Shown piece by piece: positions 40,501-46,320 of a DNA stretch of 64,000 bases (the first letter of the stretch is position 1; every line of letters begins with the position of its first letter). This DNA comes from Euryodendron excelsum (lineage: Eukaryota > Streptophyta > Magnoliopsida > Ericales > Pentaphylacaceae), in contig CM065378.1 in the NCBI GenBank assembly GCA_033060915.1, forward strand, positions 59,015,001 through 59,079,000. Direction: 5' to 3'. The position numbers and the translations under genes were made by a program. The notes beneath the pieces were generated by a model. The model was not told the origin of the DNA. It was given only the letters and a program-made list of their open reading frames with translations, and made no database searches.

Positions 40501-43500
40501 AATACCATTCTCTTCAAAGTATGCTCGAAATGAGAATTTTAATGTTGGTTTCAAATTGATTAGTCATCATTTTATGAAAAGCTTTAAAACAAGAGAAAGC
40601 CTTACTCTTGATCTGAAGCAAATAAACCCAACTAACATGAGAATAACAACCAATGAATATGACAAACCAACGATAACCAGAAAGTGAAACAACACAGGAA
40701 GGCCCCCACACATCATAATGAATAACCATAAAGGGAAAAGGACTTTGTTTATTAATGGGAGGATAAAAAGAGCGTTTATGCTTGGAAAATTCCTAAGCAT
40801 AACAAACAAAACTAGTCCTGTGACAATCCTTTAGTAATCTTTACTAAAGGATGAAAAAGATTTTCAAGGACAACAAAAGAGGGATGTACTAAACGCCAAT
40901 GCCTTTGATGCAAAATGGGAAGACAAGAATCATTAACCGACTGCAGAGCCTGGCTAGATGCCAATGAGGAAGAAGGAACAACGTTCAAAACATACAAACC
41001 ACCATATGCTCTACCATTGCCAATCGTTCTCCTTGTTTTCAGTTCTTAGAAGACACAATGTGTTGGAAAAAATGCAACTAACAATTTAAGGAATTGGTAC
41101 AACTACTGACAGAAAGCATATTAGTAGAAAATTTTCAAACATAAAGAATTGAAGAAAAAGAAATTAGAGAAGAGCAATGAATAGAAGCGCTCCCTGGGAC
41201 AAAAGACAAAGAACATCAGTGACTCTTAACTTTATCCTTACCATAACAAGGAGAGCAAGAATGAAAAAGATTAGAAGAGCTTGTCATATGATCTGTTGCT
41301 CTAGAATCTATTATCCAAGGAAAGGAGGAAGAGAATAACTCATAGGGATACATGTGTAAACAAAATTGGAATAAGAAGTCTATACAGAAGAAGCTTTGGT
41401 AGATGAAGTATTAACTTTAGCAGCCATACGCTTGAGAGTCTGCATCTCCTCCTGGGAAAGAGCACCTGTATCATTAGAAATACTCTGAAGTCTCAAAGAT
41501 ATGGGCCCGGGAGCTCACAGTACCACCGTGGCCAGCCCCACACTCACTGTTAGGGCTAACTCCACGCCCTCGGTTAGGATGACCAATACTCCCTATCATG
41601 GCCATCTTTCCAACAACAATCCCACATTAGCCGATCAGCATAAAAAATTGTATCTTTTCCACTAGATGTGAACCGGCTTGGTTGACCATCCCGTGAAGTA
41701 GATCTAACAGCCAAAGCAAAACGTTCTTGACTAGAAGTATACACCATAGCACTATGGCCACTCTCTTTCGGTTGAACACATGCATAAGCCTTTCTCCCAG
41801 TAGGAAAAGGATGACAGCCTAAAACTTGAACCTGTATATGTTCATACTACATGTTAAGGCCAGCAAGAAAATCAGAAACTCGTTCTCTCTCTACCATTTG
41901 CTAAAATGTAGCAGCATCTTGGGAATAAACAGCTTGAAAACTCTGATTGTAGTCAAGCTCCTTTCACAAATTACACAAATCTGAATAAAAATTGGCAAGA
42001 GACCTATCTTTCTAATCTAACTCGTGAATTTTCTTTGGCAACTAATAATCTTGTGCATCATTGCCCTCTAAGAGTATGTTTGTGCTGCTGCAGACCAAAT
42101 CTTATGAGCTTTATCCATTAATAAAAAGGTTCTGCTAATAATGGTTTGCCTAGAATTAAGTGGCCAAGACATAACAAGAGCATTTTCTAATTGCCAGTGT
42201 GCACGCAGTGGCCCATCTGTCATTGGGTCCTTTGTAGCACTTGTTATATAACCAAGCAAGCCACGAGTAGTAGTAGTCAAACTAGACGAATGTGACCATA
42301 TCAAATAGTTACTGCATCCAACTTAACGGGACTGATCTAAAGAGGTGGGCTATCTCCAAGAGTCTTAACACGACTGAACCCTTTCTCTACACTATCAGTG
42401 GAAGTCTTACTACCTTCGTCATATTCATGAATACGGAATAGCATAATAGTTTACAAAACTTGGTTAAAAATCTGACAAAAGGTGAAGAAACTCCATGAGA
42501 GCAGTGAGTACTTAACAATCAAATATCTATTGCATTAAAATAATTTGAAAATAGCATGAAAGAGTAAAAACGAACCAAAAAAACTCACTATTATAGAAGT
42601 CGGACCACTGGATGAAGGTTTTTTTTCTTCAAAACCCATCACAATCATGGAATAAGGGCTTGAGAAGGCTTCCTCAAGGTTGGTCAGCACCTAGGAAGCC
42701 CGGACACACCGTTTAAGGTGTCGTATCTGTGTCGGACACATGAGAGACACACATACTCCTTGGACACGCTGGGACATGTGTCGGACAAGCCAATTGGCGT
42801 GTCCAATATTTCTGTTGATATTTTGTTTGGTGGACACTTCTTGAACTCATCGTGGGCACGTTTTGGGACATGGCGAGGTTGAAAGATTATTATTAGAAGG
42901 ATTAAATGGAGTCGAATTTATAAATTTTAAAACTTTAAAACACCAAAATATGAAACACCCAAATCCAATTCTTCAAATTCTTAACATGTTAGCTATTGTA
43001 TTATAATTGTGACCTTATTGAGTCGTTTTCATCTTTTTTTCGGTGATTTATGAATTTTACGTTCATATACATAACAAATAAATTTTTTTTTTTGCCGTAT
43101 CCATGCTGTATCCGTGTCATCATTTTTTGAAAGTATCGTGTCCCGTGTTCATATCTGTGTCTGTATCCGTACTCGTGTCTATACCCATGCTTCGTAGGTC
43201 GGCACTTATAGGACTTGACCCAAGCATCCATCTACTCAAACAAAGCCGTGGTTGACAATTTCAAAAAATAACACTTTTTGTTCAAAAATCAAAGAAAAAA
43301 TAGAAAAACTATTTTTGTGGAATGATTTTCCCTAGTCGAGCATCCTGAAATTTTTTCAGATTTTTTTGGTTTTTGGTTTCAGATTTTTTCATATTCCCTA
43401 ACCCAAAAGGCGATGAAGAACGTCCAAGCTTTTGGATTGGGCTCTGATACCAAGTTAAATTTACAATAAAAGAAAGAATAAGAAAAGAGAAGGAGAGAGC

Positions 43501-46119
43501 AAGAGGAGAGAAGAAGTGGCAACTAATAAGAGAAAGCCCAAATAAGGACTCTCTCTCTTTGCACCTTGCATTGATATTAATAAAACTTAAGTACAAAAGT
43601 ACCCTCATAACAGAATAAAACAAATGCTTACATGCATGTATAGTATGGTATAGAATGTTTAGGCTGTGTAGAAACATGTCCAAAATATGAGTGTAACAAA
43701 AATGAGAATGTTAATCCTAGTGAAAGGTGATAAAAGCATAAGAAGAACGTTGAGAAAGAAATGGGCTGAGATGGTGAGGAAGGATACGATTGCTTTGGAT
43801 TTGAGCACGAATATGGCTTTGAAGTTTGAATAAAGAAAACTGCTAAAAAAGGACCCATGTAGTCGACCTAAGAAATTGGGACTAAGGCTTGTTGAGTTTC
43901 GCAATTGCACCACTTTTTCTTCCCCCAACACCCTAGCCAAAAAAAAAAACCCTATTCCTTTTTATTGTCTTTTAGTAAAATGCAAGATTTCTTGCTCAAT
44001 TTAGATACTGTGGATTTTGTGTACAGATGCACATTCGTAGTCACTTCCCCAGGATCCTGCAGTTTGTATATTGGTTAATGCTTTAGGCCTTTGAGATTAA
44101 CTTCTCATGGTTTGCCACTGATCATGATGACTCACATTGTACCTTTTACTTCTTGTGGTTCACCACTGCTCGTGATAACTCGCGTTGTACCTAGAAAGAT
44201 GGAATGGTCTTATGTGGTGTAATTGTTTGAGGATCCTCCTTATGCAAACATCTTGCTAGCTGCCAATTTTTAATAATGAGTGCTTTCCCCACTATGTACT
44301 TTATATTTCTGAAGGTAATCCTTAAATTGGATATCATAGAGTACCTTTTCTTCTTATTGTTTTAATGGGAATAATTTCCATGCATAAAATATTCTTGTTC
44401 AAGGTTTTTTAGTTTCTTTTGCTTCTTGATATGCAAAAAGATGCTTACCTGTACATCTGCATGTTGATGCGTTTTGTTCAGTGTTTGATGTCACGCTTAC
44501 CATACAGGGGCATCCTGACTAGAAATAGGCCGCCTCATTTATTCATGTTTTCTTATATGATCACATAGGTGACCGCAAGGACCAGAAAACTTTGGAAAAG
44601 CTTCGAACTGAAAGGCAAGCAAAAATTGATGAGCTTAAAGAGAAGACAAATTACTACAGTACACAACAGCTGATTCAGGTAATATGACTAAGGAGCAAGT
44701 AATGTTCTATTTTTTCTTTGTTGCTTGCTACTATTTGGTAGATCTCTTTTTGTGGAGCTTTATTGTACTATTTATGTTTCAAAATATGACTGCATGGGGC
44801 AATTTTCAAGTGCACAAGGTTTAGCATCATTTTTAGTGCTGTTTGCTCTCTGTATGTAAATAAATGATGCATTACTTCAATGTTGGCACAAGTTTTAGCT
44901 TTTTTTTTTTTTTTTTTTCACTCTTTCAATTCATAAGTTCTATACATTTTAGGTGAAAAAGTTGCTGAAAGAGGGAGATTAGGATTAGGTTGAATTATCC
45001 CTTGAAAAGTGAAGGAGCATAAAATGTTGCTATATATTCTTGTGGAAATGGTTTTTAAAAATAAAGTGTTGAGAAATTCAATAGGAAAAAGAAGGGGGAA
45101 TGGTTTACGTTGATGTCATCTCAGGCATAATATTGATATTTGTACAGTTGAGCTGATTTTCATGGTTGATGTTGAAGGCGTTCTCTTTGGGCATGGCTTT
45201 TATATGCATCCAGTGTAGCAATGCCCGGCAAATGAAATACTTTCTATACCTGAAGCTGCTTAGTGTGCTTACTACAAAATCTTAAATGCAGAGGTATGAC
45301 CCTGACCCAGCAGCAAAGGCAGCTGCTGCAACTGTCCTTGCATCCAAAATGGGTACAGATTCTGGCTTGAAAGTTTATGTGGGAGAGGAGTCTAAGCTCA
45401 ATGTTCCCACAGGAAAGAGCAACGATGTCGAATTCGTCCAATCTAGTGGGCTCCGAAATCGAAAACAGTTGCATACAAGATCAAGTAGCACTGGGAGCAC
45501 TATGTTGCATCTTTCTGATGAAGAAATACTCCATAATACAAGGAATAATGGTCCTGAGACTTCTAAGCATAATCAGCTGGTTGTTGAACATCATCATCCA
45601 GGATCAACCACACAAAATGGAGGATGGATTGCTCGAATTGCAGCATTGCTGGTGGGTGAGGATCCAACAGAGTCTTATGCACTAATATGTGGCAACTGCC
45701 ATTTGCACAATGGTGAGTGAACTGTGGTGCCCATCCATTAATTTAAATGAAAGAAAAAAGTTATAGACATCACCACCATATTTAGTTTGATTTCTTGCAG
45801 AATTCGGTGAAGTGTTGAAAGTAATTTAGTTCTCTTTTTTTATGCAGGGCTTGCAAGGAAGGAGGATTTCCCATACTTAACTTACTATTGCCCACACTGC
45901 AATGCCTTGAATAGATCAAAACATCTGGAACGTGTTTCTGATTCTGACTCCCCTAATATGAGCTCCTTAATTATGGCTAGCAATATTAATCCCATCAACG
46001 CTGGTAGTGGTACATTGAATAACAGGATACCTTCAAGTAGTGGCCTAGTGGCAGCTGCTGCAGAAACCATGGAAGGAAGTGGAAGGGTTGTGTCTGGGGA
46101 TTTGGATCCAGTTAGCTGA
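4506..46119 (+). CDS. LNP: Lunapark, ER three-way-junction protein (six exons, 41.6-kb gene)
   Basis: The six coding segments (4506-4551, 22885-23159, 31984-32128, 44569-44678, 45292-45712, 45848-46119) join in frame to 422 residues. Seen: a basic stretch and the [20 protein letters not shown] block in exon 2 (residues ~50-75); membrane segments at ~97-117 and ~132-152 split by a short polar loop; a charged coiled coil at ~157-195 followed by [19 protein letters not shown]; and a zinc ribbon with Cys325, Cys328, Cys347 and Cys350. This order is that of Lunapark. Family knowledge: the two-pass protein sits at three-way junctions of the ER tubule network, with both termini in the cytosol, and opposes tubule fusion by atlastin/Sey1/RHD3 proteins. 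Plant LNPs are about 400 residues, which fits. Oddity: introns 1-3 hold about 39 kb of mobile DNA. All exons are intact, so the gene is probably functional, but correct splicing over 18 kb is inferred. Confidence 0.93.
4727..5300 (+). repeat. Inverted duplication, left arm, outer part
   Basis: The reverse complement aligns to 21160-21625 plus 22443-22550. Shared blocks include 'gggaacctgggttt', 'ctgaagccctttcaaagaga', 'atcatcaattagat' and 'taaaagatgaat'. The right arm is interrupted by an 810-bp insertion absent here. The end of this block (5262-5400) also has a forward copy at 26745-26870. Confidence 0.8.
5301..6124. other. Intron 1 sequence specific to the left arm
   Basis: No gene seen. 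5301-5400 continues the repeat also found at 26760-26870. A gatcc-rich tract at 5420-5510 resembles 7620-7740 across the inserted LTR. The rest is AT-rich. Confidence 0.4.
6125..7429 (-). mobile_element. Solo Copia LTR, minus orientation
   Basis: The 1305-bp unit begins TGTTGGGGACTGC and ends CCCGAACA. It is flanked by ctttt (6120-6124) and ctttc (7430-7434), a 5-bp target duplication with one mismatch. It aligns end to end with 58675-59979 and, reversed, with 8832-10096 and 57241-58588. No internal region follows on either side, so it is a solo LTR left by LTR-LTR recombination. It lies in LNP intron 1, antisense to the gene. Confidence 0.85.
7435..8826. other. Intron 1 sequence, no gene
   Basis: Unclassified AT-rich DNA. 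A short imperfect direct repeat (acctagtttgtacagacaat / acctagtttacgcaggcgat) lies at 8727-8759 and 8799-8831, the second next to the following LTR. Confidence 0.4.
8832..10096 (+). mobile_element. Solo Copia LTR, plus orientation, perfect 5-bp TSD
   Basis: The 1265-bp unit starts TGTTAGGGATTTG and ends CAGTCCTTTCCA. The 5-bp repeat ctaat sits at 8827-8831 and 10097-10101, a clean target duplication. It is the reverse-oriented relative of 6125-7429. There is no internal region. The perfect duplication suggests it is younger than the 6125 copy, or has simply been spared mutation. Confidence 0.88.
10102..10329. other. Spacer between solo LTR and inverted arm
   Basis: Short stretch with no recognised feature. 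Homology to the right arm begins near 10330. Confidence 0.4.
10330..11290 (+). repeat. Inverted duplication, left arm, inner part
   Basis: The reverse complement aligns to about 20180-21160. Shared features are the 'ctctcgaggaag / gagagagcctgcac' region, a purine-rich gaaagaaatgagagaaa tract near 10800-10830, 'aggaacacactttctct / agtgtttttcctctc', and 'ccaaaatggaggagatga' near 11237. The two arms are separated by the Gypsy element. If transcribed together they could fold into a ~1-kb hairpin stem. Confidence 0.82.
11291..12820. other. Spacer next to Gypsy 3' region, no gene
   Basis: The start (from about 11279, 'attacattttgcacccttgc' and 'caattaagcctttacac') resembles the ends of plant Mutator-like or non-autonomous elements, but no partner end was found. 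A 21-bp phrase with 'gactctgcctccatgg' occurs twice (near 11376 and 11429). No open frame here has recognisable domains. Confidence 0.3.
12821..12937. repeat. 39-bp minisatellite, three units
   Basis: Units start at 12835, 12874 and 12913, exactly 39 bp apart, built on 'ggcttggtcttcctgg' and 'tttgccaagagttgcc', with a partial unit before them. Because 39 is a multiple of three, every frame reads as a 13-residue repeat, so open frames here are artefacts. Confidence 0.9.
12960..14115. repeat. Degenerate ~100-bp tandem repeat array
   Basis: The phrase 'gataagacttcaagtatctt' (or near variants) recurs at about 13110, 13360, 13626, 13692, 13796, 13899, 14000 and 14099. The last five are spaced about 99-104 bp. 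Between them lie 'ctctcccgagcagcctcttg' and 'gggctgtcgggctct'. The array directly follows the 3' non-coding part of the minus-strand Gypsy element and may belong to its 3' end or LTR. Confidence 0.85.
14140..14990 (-). repeat. 3' non-coding part of Tat-type Gypsy (inverted partner at 25.9-26.7 kb)
   Basis: It aligns in reverse to 25930-26745. Shared blocks are 'acaattttcttggcaccttt', 'aaggcaccgtcttgct', 'ggaagggactcctttgaggg' and 'ggtggtccccgc'. It lies just downstream of the integrase end on the minus strand. A purine-rich tract (gggggagttcg, minus strand, near 14525) or its G-run partner at 26349 might be the polypurine tract. I could not fix an LTR start. Confidence 0.7.
15000..16294 (-). 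pseudogene. Gypsy (Tat) integrase, broken
   Basis: Reading on the minus strand, the zinc-finger region (EYVLRKIH) near 16080-16040 is followed by a core with frame breaks. Then comes a C-terminal segment with [33 protein letters not shown] and, near 14990, a HLRKYHV-type end. The plus-strand copy at 24888-25930 has the same sequence order. In a live element integrase would insert the cDNA. Multiple stops and shifts rule that out here. Confidence 0.8.
16400..16698 (-). pseudogene. Second RNase H domain of Tat-type Gypsy
   Basis: The frame 16698-16489 reads a [19 protein letters not shown] segment followed by [19 protein letters not shown]. That is the fold signature of an RNase H of the archaeal-like type (E in TEYEALLAG). 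It lies between the first RNase H (17.2-16.8 kb) and integrase. A second RNase H in this position is a hallmark of the Tat lineage of plant Ty3/Gypsy elements. The frame is interrupted at both ends. Confidence 0.75.
16797..18160 (-). pseudogene. Gypsy reverse transcriptase and first RNase H, broken
   Basis: The fingers/palm begin with [15 protein letters not shown] near 18070 and include [15 protein letters not shown] and [20 protein letters not shown]. After a frameshift the catalytic box near 17540 reads YVDN where the family has YVDD. The thumb ([17 protein letters not shown]) and the RNase H start ([19 protein letters not shown]) follow at 17467-17000. Frame breaks plus the changed catalytic Asp make it inactive. 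Confidence 0.85.
18503..18739 (-). pseudogene. Gypsy aspartic protease domain
   Basis: The frame includes the strand with [19 protein letters not shown], the pepsin-like D-x-G-S-S active-site loop typical of Tat-type elements. It lies between gag and RT as expected. It would cut the Gag-Pol polyprotein; the surrounding frame is broken. Confidence 0.75.
19300..19897 (-). pseudogene. Gypsy gag, broken
   Basis: A plausible start is the ATG complementary to 19895-19897 ([19 protein letters not shown]). Downstream, the retrotransposon Gag core reads [20 protein letters not shown], then [13 protein letters not shown] in the frame ending near 19300. A frame break separates the two pieces. Between 19300 and 18740 the plus strand shows only debris of the Gag C-terminus. 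Confidence 0.75.
19898..20179 (-). other. Upstream end of Gypsy element; no 5' LTR found
   Basis: The inverted-arm sequence begins about 280 bp upstream of the gag start, leaving no room for a normal 5' LTR. I found no primer site. The element therefore looks 5'-truncated at the arm junction. Confidence 0.45.
20180..21165 (-). repeat. Inverted duplication, right arm, inner part
   Basis: Reverse-complement partner of 10330-11290. Landmarks are 'cttttcatctcctccattt', the pyrimidine-rich 'tttctctcatttcgttttcc' and 'gagagagcctgcactttatt'. It joins directly to the outer part at 21166, whereas the left arm has about 5 kb of extra DNA at the same point. Confidence 0.82.
21166..22550 (-). repeat. 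Inverted duplication, right arm, outer part
   Basis: The two blocks 21166-21625 and 22443-22550 together match the reverse complement of 4727-5300. The gap between them is the 810-bp insertion. The arm ends about 330 bp before LNP exon 2; 22551-22884 is ordinary AT-rich intron with no further feature. Confidence 0.8.
21626..22435. mobile_element. 810-bp insertion with 7-bp target repeat, class unknown
   Basis: The insertion interrupts the right arm exactly where the left arm is continuous. It starts TGTAGGTACAAGTG and ends CCTTCACA. The 7-bp sequence tagttgt occurs at 21619-21625 and again at 22436-22442. TG...CA ends suggest an LTR-type unit, but a 7-bp duplication is unusual for that class. 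'ttatcagagcaag' near 22173 resembles a Met-tRNA primer site. I see no coding domain and no terminal direct repeats. It is more GC-rich than the flanks. Confidence 0.6.
22885..23159 (+). CDS. LNP: LNP exon 2
   Basis: The acceptor is ...cccatag at 22878-22884 and the donor GTAAGC starts at 23160. It encodes 91 residues from an ATG at 22887. That ATG has a favourable context (G at -3 and +4 after splicing) and could serve as start on its own, giving a 406-residue protein. Content: an acidic/polar start, a KKKRG basic patch, [20 protein letters not shown], an [13 protein letters not shown] helix, and the first half of membrane segment 1 ([10 protein letters not shown]). Long inverted copies of one Gypsy family lie on either side of this exon. 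Confidence 0.95.
23160..24887. other. Intron 2, first part; no gene
   Basis: Mostly unique-looking AT-rich intron. A (GA)n tract lies at about 24326-24355. Open frames around 24139-24590 on the minus strand cross this tract and show no domain. The plus-strand Gypsy copy starts at about 24888. Confidence 0.45.
24888..25930 (+). pseudogene. Tat-type Gypsy integrase fragment, plus strand
   Basis: It begins mid-element at the EYVLRKIH motif of the integrase zinc finger. It runs through the broken core (frame breaks before 25400) and keeps the frame from 25417: QPNGQ-type segment, [34 protein letters not shown], then the C-terminus ending HLRKYHV near 25926. It corresponds to 16080-14990 on the minus strand, so the two copies form a long inverted repeat around LNP exon 2. 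RT, gag and 5' LTR are missing. Confidence 0.85.
25931..26745 (+). repeat. 3' non-coding part of the plus-strand Gypsy copy
   Basis: Inverted partner of 14140-14990. It contains a 12-G run at about 26349-26360 followed by 'aggtcgaagcagcaaattg', a candidate polypurine region. It ends at about 26745, where sequence related to 5262-5400 begins. The minisatellite seen next to the minus copy is absent. Confidence 0.7.
26746..26870 (+). repeat. Third copy of the arm repeat (forward)
   Basis: It aligns forward with 5262-5385 ('ttctcaaacaaagatt', 'caaaataggccaa', 'attccc', 'ttaa-cactc-aaac'). Its upstream end coincides with the end of the plus-strand Gypsy copy, so the Gypsy unit and this repeat share a breakpoint. 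Confidence 0.65.
26871..27922. other. Intron 2 sequence, possible LINE 3' tail
   Basis: No gene. The T-run followed by 'gataagtaaa' at 27550-27570 looks like the reversed 3' end (acttatcaaaa...) common to plant LINEs. No RT sequence is attached. Confidence 0.3.
27923..29047 (-). mobile_element. 3' LTR of truncated chromovirus, minus strand
   Basis: On the minus strand the unit opens TGTCACAAGCCC directly after a polypurine tract (29048-29060 complement) and closes ...GTGAAATGCCA near 27923, about 1125 bp. The TGTCAC start resembles the younger chromovirus LTR at 47876. The second LTR is absent, so the inner boundary follows from the polypurine tract and the outer one from the TG...CA rule only. 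Confidence 0.65.
29048..30105 (-). pseudogene. Chromovirus integrase C-terminal half and chromodomain, broken
   Basis: The frame from 29903 carries the integrase DDE-end region ([17 protein letters not shown]), then [16 protein letters not shown] and EGDLVMAKL of the GPY/F-type tail. At 29290-29085 a chromodomain follows ([36 protein letters not shown]), with a stop where the conserved Trp codon should be. The core D,D motif upstream (30067-29840) is frameshifted. The element is cut off near 30105. Chromodomains tether integrase to marked chromatin; this one cannot be made intact. Confidence 0.85.
30106..31229. other. Intron 2 sequence with AT-rich core, no gene
   Basis: 30740-30960 is almost pure A/T with many tataat/atatta permutations. 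Two short open frames near 30307-30602 lack domains. Confidence 0.4.
31230..31400 (-). pseudogene. LINE reverse transcriptase fragment
   Basis: On the minus strand the segment reads [14 protein letters not shown], then ALEVICKLE, the early RT block of plant L1-type LINEs. The same block occurs in the larger fragment at about 33520-33640. The fragment is about 170 bp with stops. Confidence 0.6.
31401..31983. other. End of intron 2 with CA-rich repeat
   Basis: A (CA/CG)n-like tract lies at about 31709-31762. The remainder is plain intron up to the cag acceptor at 31981-31983. A 64-codon minus-strand frame over the tract is a repeat artefact. Confidence 0.5.
31984..32128 (+). CDS. LNP: LNP exon 3
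   Basis: Acceptor cag|GTTATT, donor T|GTAAGC. It encodes 48 residues plus one base. It completes membrane segment 1 (VIAVGYAIM), then [14 protein letters not shown] as a short loop and [19 protein letters not shown] as membrane segment 2, ending FTRM. The two closely spaced hydrophobic segments are the diagnostic Lunapark hairpin-like membrane unit. Confidence 0.95.
32129..32999. other. Start of intron 3, no gene
   Basis: AT-rich intron. No repeat or domain recognised. Confidence 0.4.
33000..33860 (-). pseudogene. L1-type LINE reverse transcriptase, broken
   Basis: On the minus strand, from about 33640: RQILDNV-type block, [21 protein letters not shown], a [10 protein letters not shown] region, and then, from 33324, [21 protein letters not shown], where the catalytic box is YAND rather than the family's [14 protein letters not shown] sequence follows. 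Many stops and shifts. The LINE 3' end and poly-A are not recognisable; a poly-T run at 33091-33102 could be one. Confidence 0.75.
33861..34119. other. Intron 3 spacer
   Basis: Short AT-rich spacer with an A-run at 33966-33978. Nothing else seen. Confidence 0.4.
34120..34870 (+). repeat. GAAACG-rich repeat, copy 1
   Basis: It aligns forward with 36550-36945. Shared blocks are 'tcaaggaacaaa', 'agagactgaaa', 'ggaataa-gaaa', 'gcacca-a-cacaatg', and at the end 'gaaat-atgatccttgct'. The middle (about 34380-34720) is extra here. Neither copy has coding content. Possibly a degenerate non-autonomous DNA element. Confidence 0.6.
34871..36262. other. Intron 3 sequence, no gene
   Basis: Unclassified. 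No open frame with a recognisable domain on either strand. Confidence 0.4.
36263..36543 (-). mobile_element. TRIM (terminal-repeat retrotransposon in miniature), 281 bp
   Basis: Two 73-bp direct repeats, 36263-36335 and 36471-36543, share 'ccacttga-ttaaaa', 'ttaagctattaagtaa' and 'ccctaaca'. On the minus strand each starts TGG and ends TTAACA. Immediately inside the 5' repeat (minus sense) lies TGGTATCAGAGC (complement of 36459-36470), the classic primer site for initiator-Met tRNA. The 135-bp interior has no coding capacity. Size, ends and primer site fit a TRIM. A clean 5-bp target duplication is not visible. Confidence 0.8.
36550..36945 (+). repeat. GAAACG-rich repeat, copy 2
   Basis: Forward partner of 34120-34870. 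It is dense in gaaacg/cgtttcc words, with 'tccgaaacgtcccgaaacat' near 36836. It begins a few bases after the TRIM. Confidence 0.6.
36946..37660 (-). pseudogene. LINE C-terminal region (RT end to zinc-binding RVT domain), broken
   Basis: The open frame 37421-36963 contains [19 protein letters not shown], resembling the segment after RT in plant L1 elements. Towards 36960 a second frame reads [19 protein letters not shown], close to the conserved W-x-S-K-V-x-F-F motif of the zf-RVT domain. Resemblance is by memory of the family and is moderate. The 152-residue open frame is probably a relic, not a gene. Confidence 0.5.
37661..38925. other. Intron 3 sequence, no gene
   Basis: Unclassified AT-rich DNA. 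No domain, tandem repeat or terminal repeat recognised. Confidence 0.4.
38926..39906 (+). repeat. 5'-truncated Copia LTR, plus orientation
   Basis: It matches 57600-58588 from the ggaccgtgtt block through 'gtgagcccactctctagag' to the terminal 'cgcagtcaccaaca'. The first ~350 bp of the LTR are missing. The sequence on its right is an unrelated minus-strand Copia element, so this is a fragment, not a 5' LTR of that element. Confidence 0.75.
39907..42444 (-). pseudogene. Ty1/Copia gag-protease-integrase, truncated before RT
   Basis: On the minus strand: Gag from about 42444, with [20 protein letters not shown] and [14 protein letters not shown] degenerate CCHC region lies near 41620. The protease near 41310 reads [12 protein letters not shown], with Arg in place of the active-site Gly. 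The GAG-pre-integrase box [13 protein letters not shown] is near 40890. The integrase core has HYDVWGPS near 40705, and the [12 protein letters not shown] box is near 40290. The post-integrase linker ends at the LTR fragment at 39906, so RT and RNase H are lost. Stops occur throughout. A matching primer site lies at 43441-43453. Confidence 0.82.
42686..43205. mobile_element. MITE-like insertion with degenerate inverted ends
   Basis: The left end 'cacctaggaagcccggacac' and the reverse complement of the right end (gacctacgaagcatgggtat) share ACCTA-GAAGC. Arrays of 'gtgtcggacaca'-type and 'cgtgtc' words fill the ends. It lies in the leader of the Copia remnant, between primer site and gag. No target duplication is confirmed. 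Confidence 0.4.
43441..43453 (-). other. Primer-binding site of the minus-strand Copia remnant
   Basis: The complement reads TTGGTATCAGAGC, complementary to the 3' end of initiator-Met tRNA. It sits upstream of the gag at 42444 in the right orientation, so the element's 5' LTR should begin just to its right. Confidence 0.7.
43454..43900 (-). repeat. Probable 5' LTR region of the Copia remnant, outer edge unknown
   Basis: Location next to the primer site makes this the expected LTR. Purine-rich tracts and 'ggactctctctctttgcac' near 43545-43565 fit an LTR transcript leader. No second copy exists in the window, so the outer boundary is not defined. Confidence 0.4.
44101..44193. repeat. Two-unit 48-bp tandem duplication
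   Basis: Units at 44101-44148 and 44149-44193 share 'cttct--tggtt--ccactg', 'cgtga-ga/aactc' and 'ttgtacct', with several differences. It lies in intron 3 about 380 bp before exon 4. The rest of 43901-44568 is ordinary intron. Confidence 0.7.
44569..44678 (+). CDS. LNP: LNP exon 4
   Basis: Acceptor cacatag, donor GTAATA. The first two bases complete a Cys codon split across intron 3. It encodes [20 protein letters not shown] and [16 protein letters not shown], the charged amphipathic segment that forms the cytosolic coiled coil after the membrane pair. Confidence 0.95.
44679..45291. other. LNP intron 4 (613 bp)
   Basis: GT-AG intron free of recognisable mobile DNA, with a T-run at about 44900-44918 and a polypyrimidine-poor acceptor (aaatgcag). 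Its normal size contrasts with introns 1-3. Confidence 0.7.
45292..45712 (+). CDS. LNP: LNP exon 5
   Basis: It encodes 140 residues plus one base. It starts [20 protein letters not shown], the most conserved plant LNP block, then a variable, Ser/Asn-rich linker. It ends with [20 protein letters not shown] and the first zinc-ribbon knuckle CGNC. The donor is G|GTGAGT. Intron 5 (45713-45847) is only 135 bp. Confidence 0.95.
45848..46119 (+). CDS. LNP: LNP exon 6 with stop codon
   Basis: Acceptor tttatgcag. It encodes [20 protein letters not shown], which supplies the second CX2C of the zinc ribbon, then a variable Ser/Asn-rich tail, and ends DPVS before TGA at 46117-46119. In the family the zinc ribbon supports homo-oligomerisation. 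Confidence 0.95.
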
Positions 46120-46320
46120 AGGCAGACTTCTGTTGGAATTATGTAGGTCAGGGAAGGGTTGGGTTTTTCTTTGCTTTGAGCGTCATGCTTCTTTTTGGGT
46201 AGTAGCCTTTTCAATGCTGGGACTGTAATGGGTTTGCTTATTGTTGGATTTGTAATGTTAGATTTCTTAGATGAATTCGTGAACTATGATTTATAAGTAA
46301 ATCACATGTTTCAAACTTAA
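46120..46320 (+). other. LNP: Probable LNP 3' UTR
   Basis: T-rich sequence after the stop, with 'tttgtaatgtt' and 'gatttataagtaaatca' near 46290 as possible near-upstream polyadenylation elements. The end is an estimate. Confidence 0.4.

Noticed and set aside
38926..42444. LTR at 38926-39906 as the LTR of the adjoining Copia remnant
   Set aside because: The orientations are opposite, the LTR is 5'-truncated, and it belongs to the family seen at 57241.
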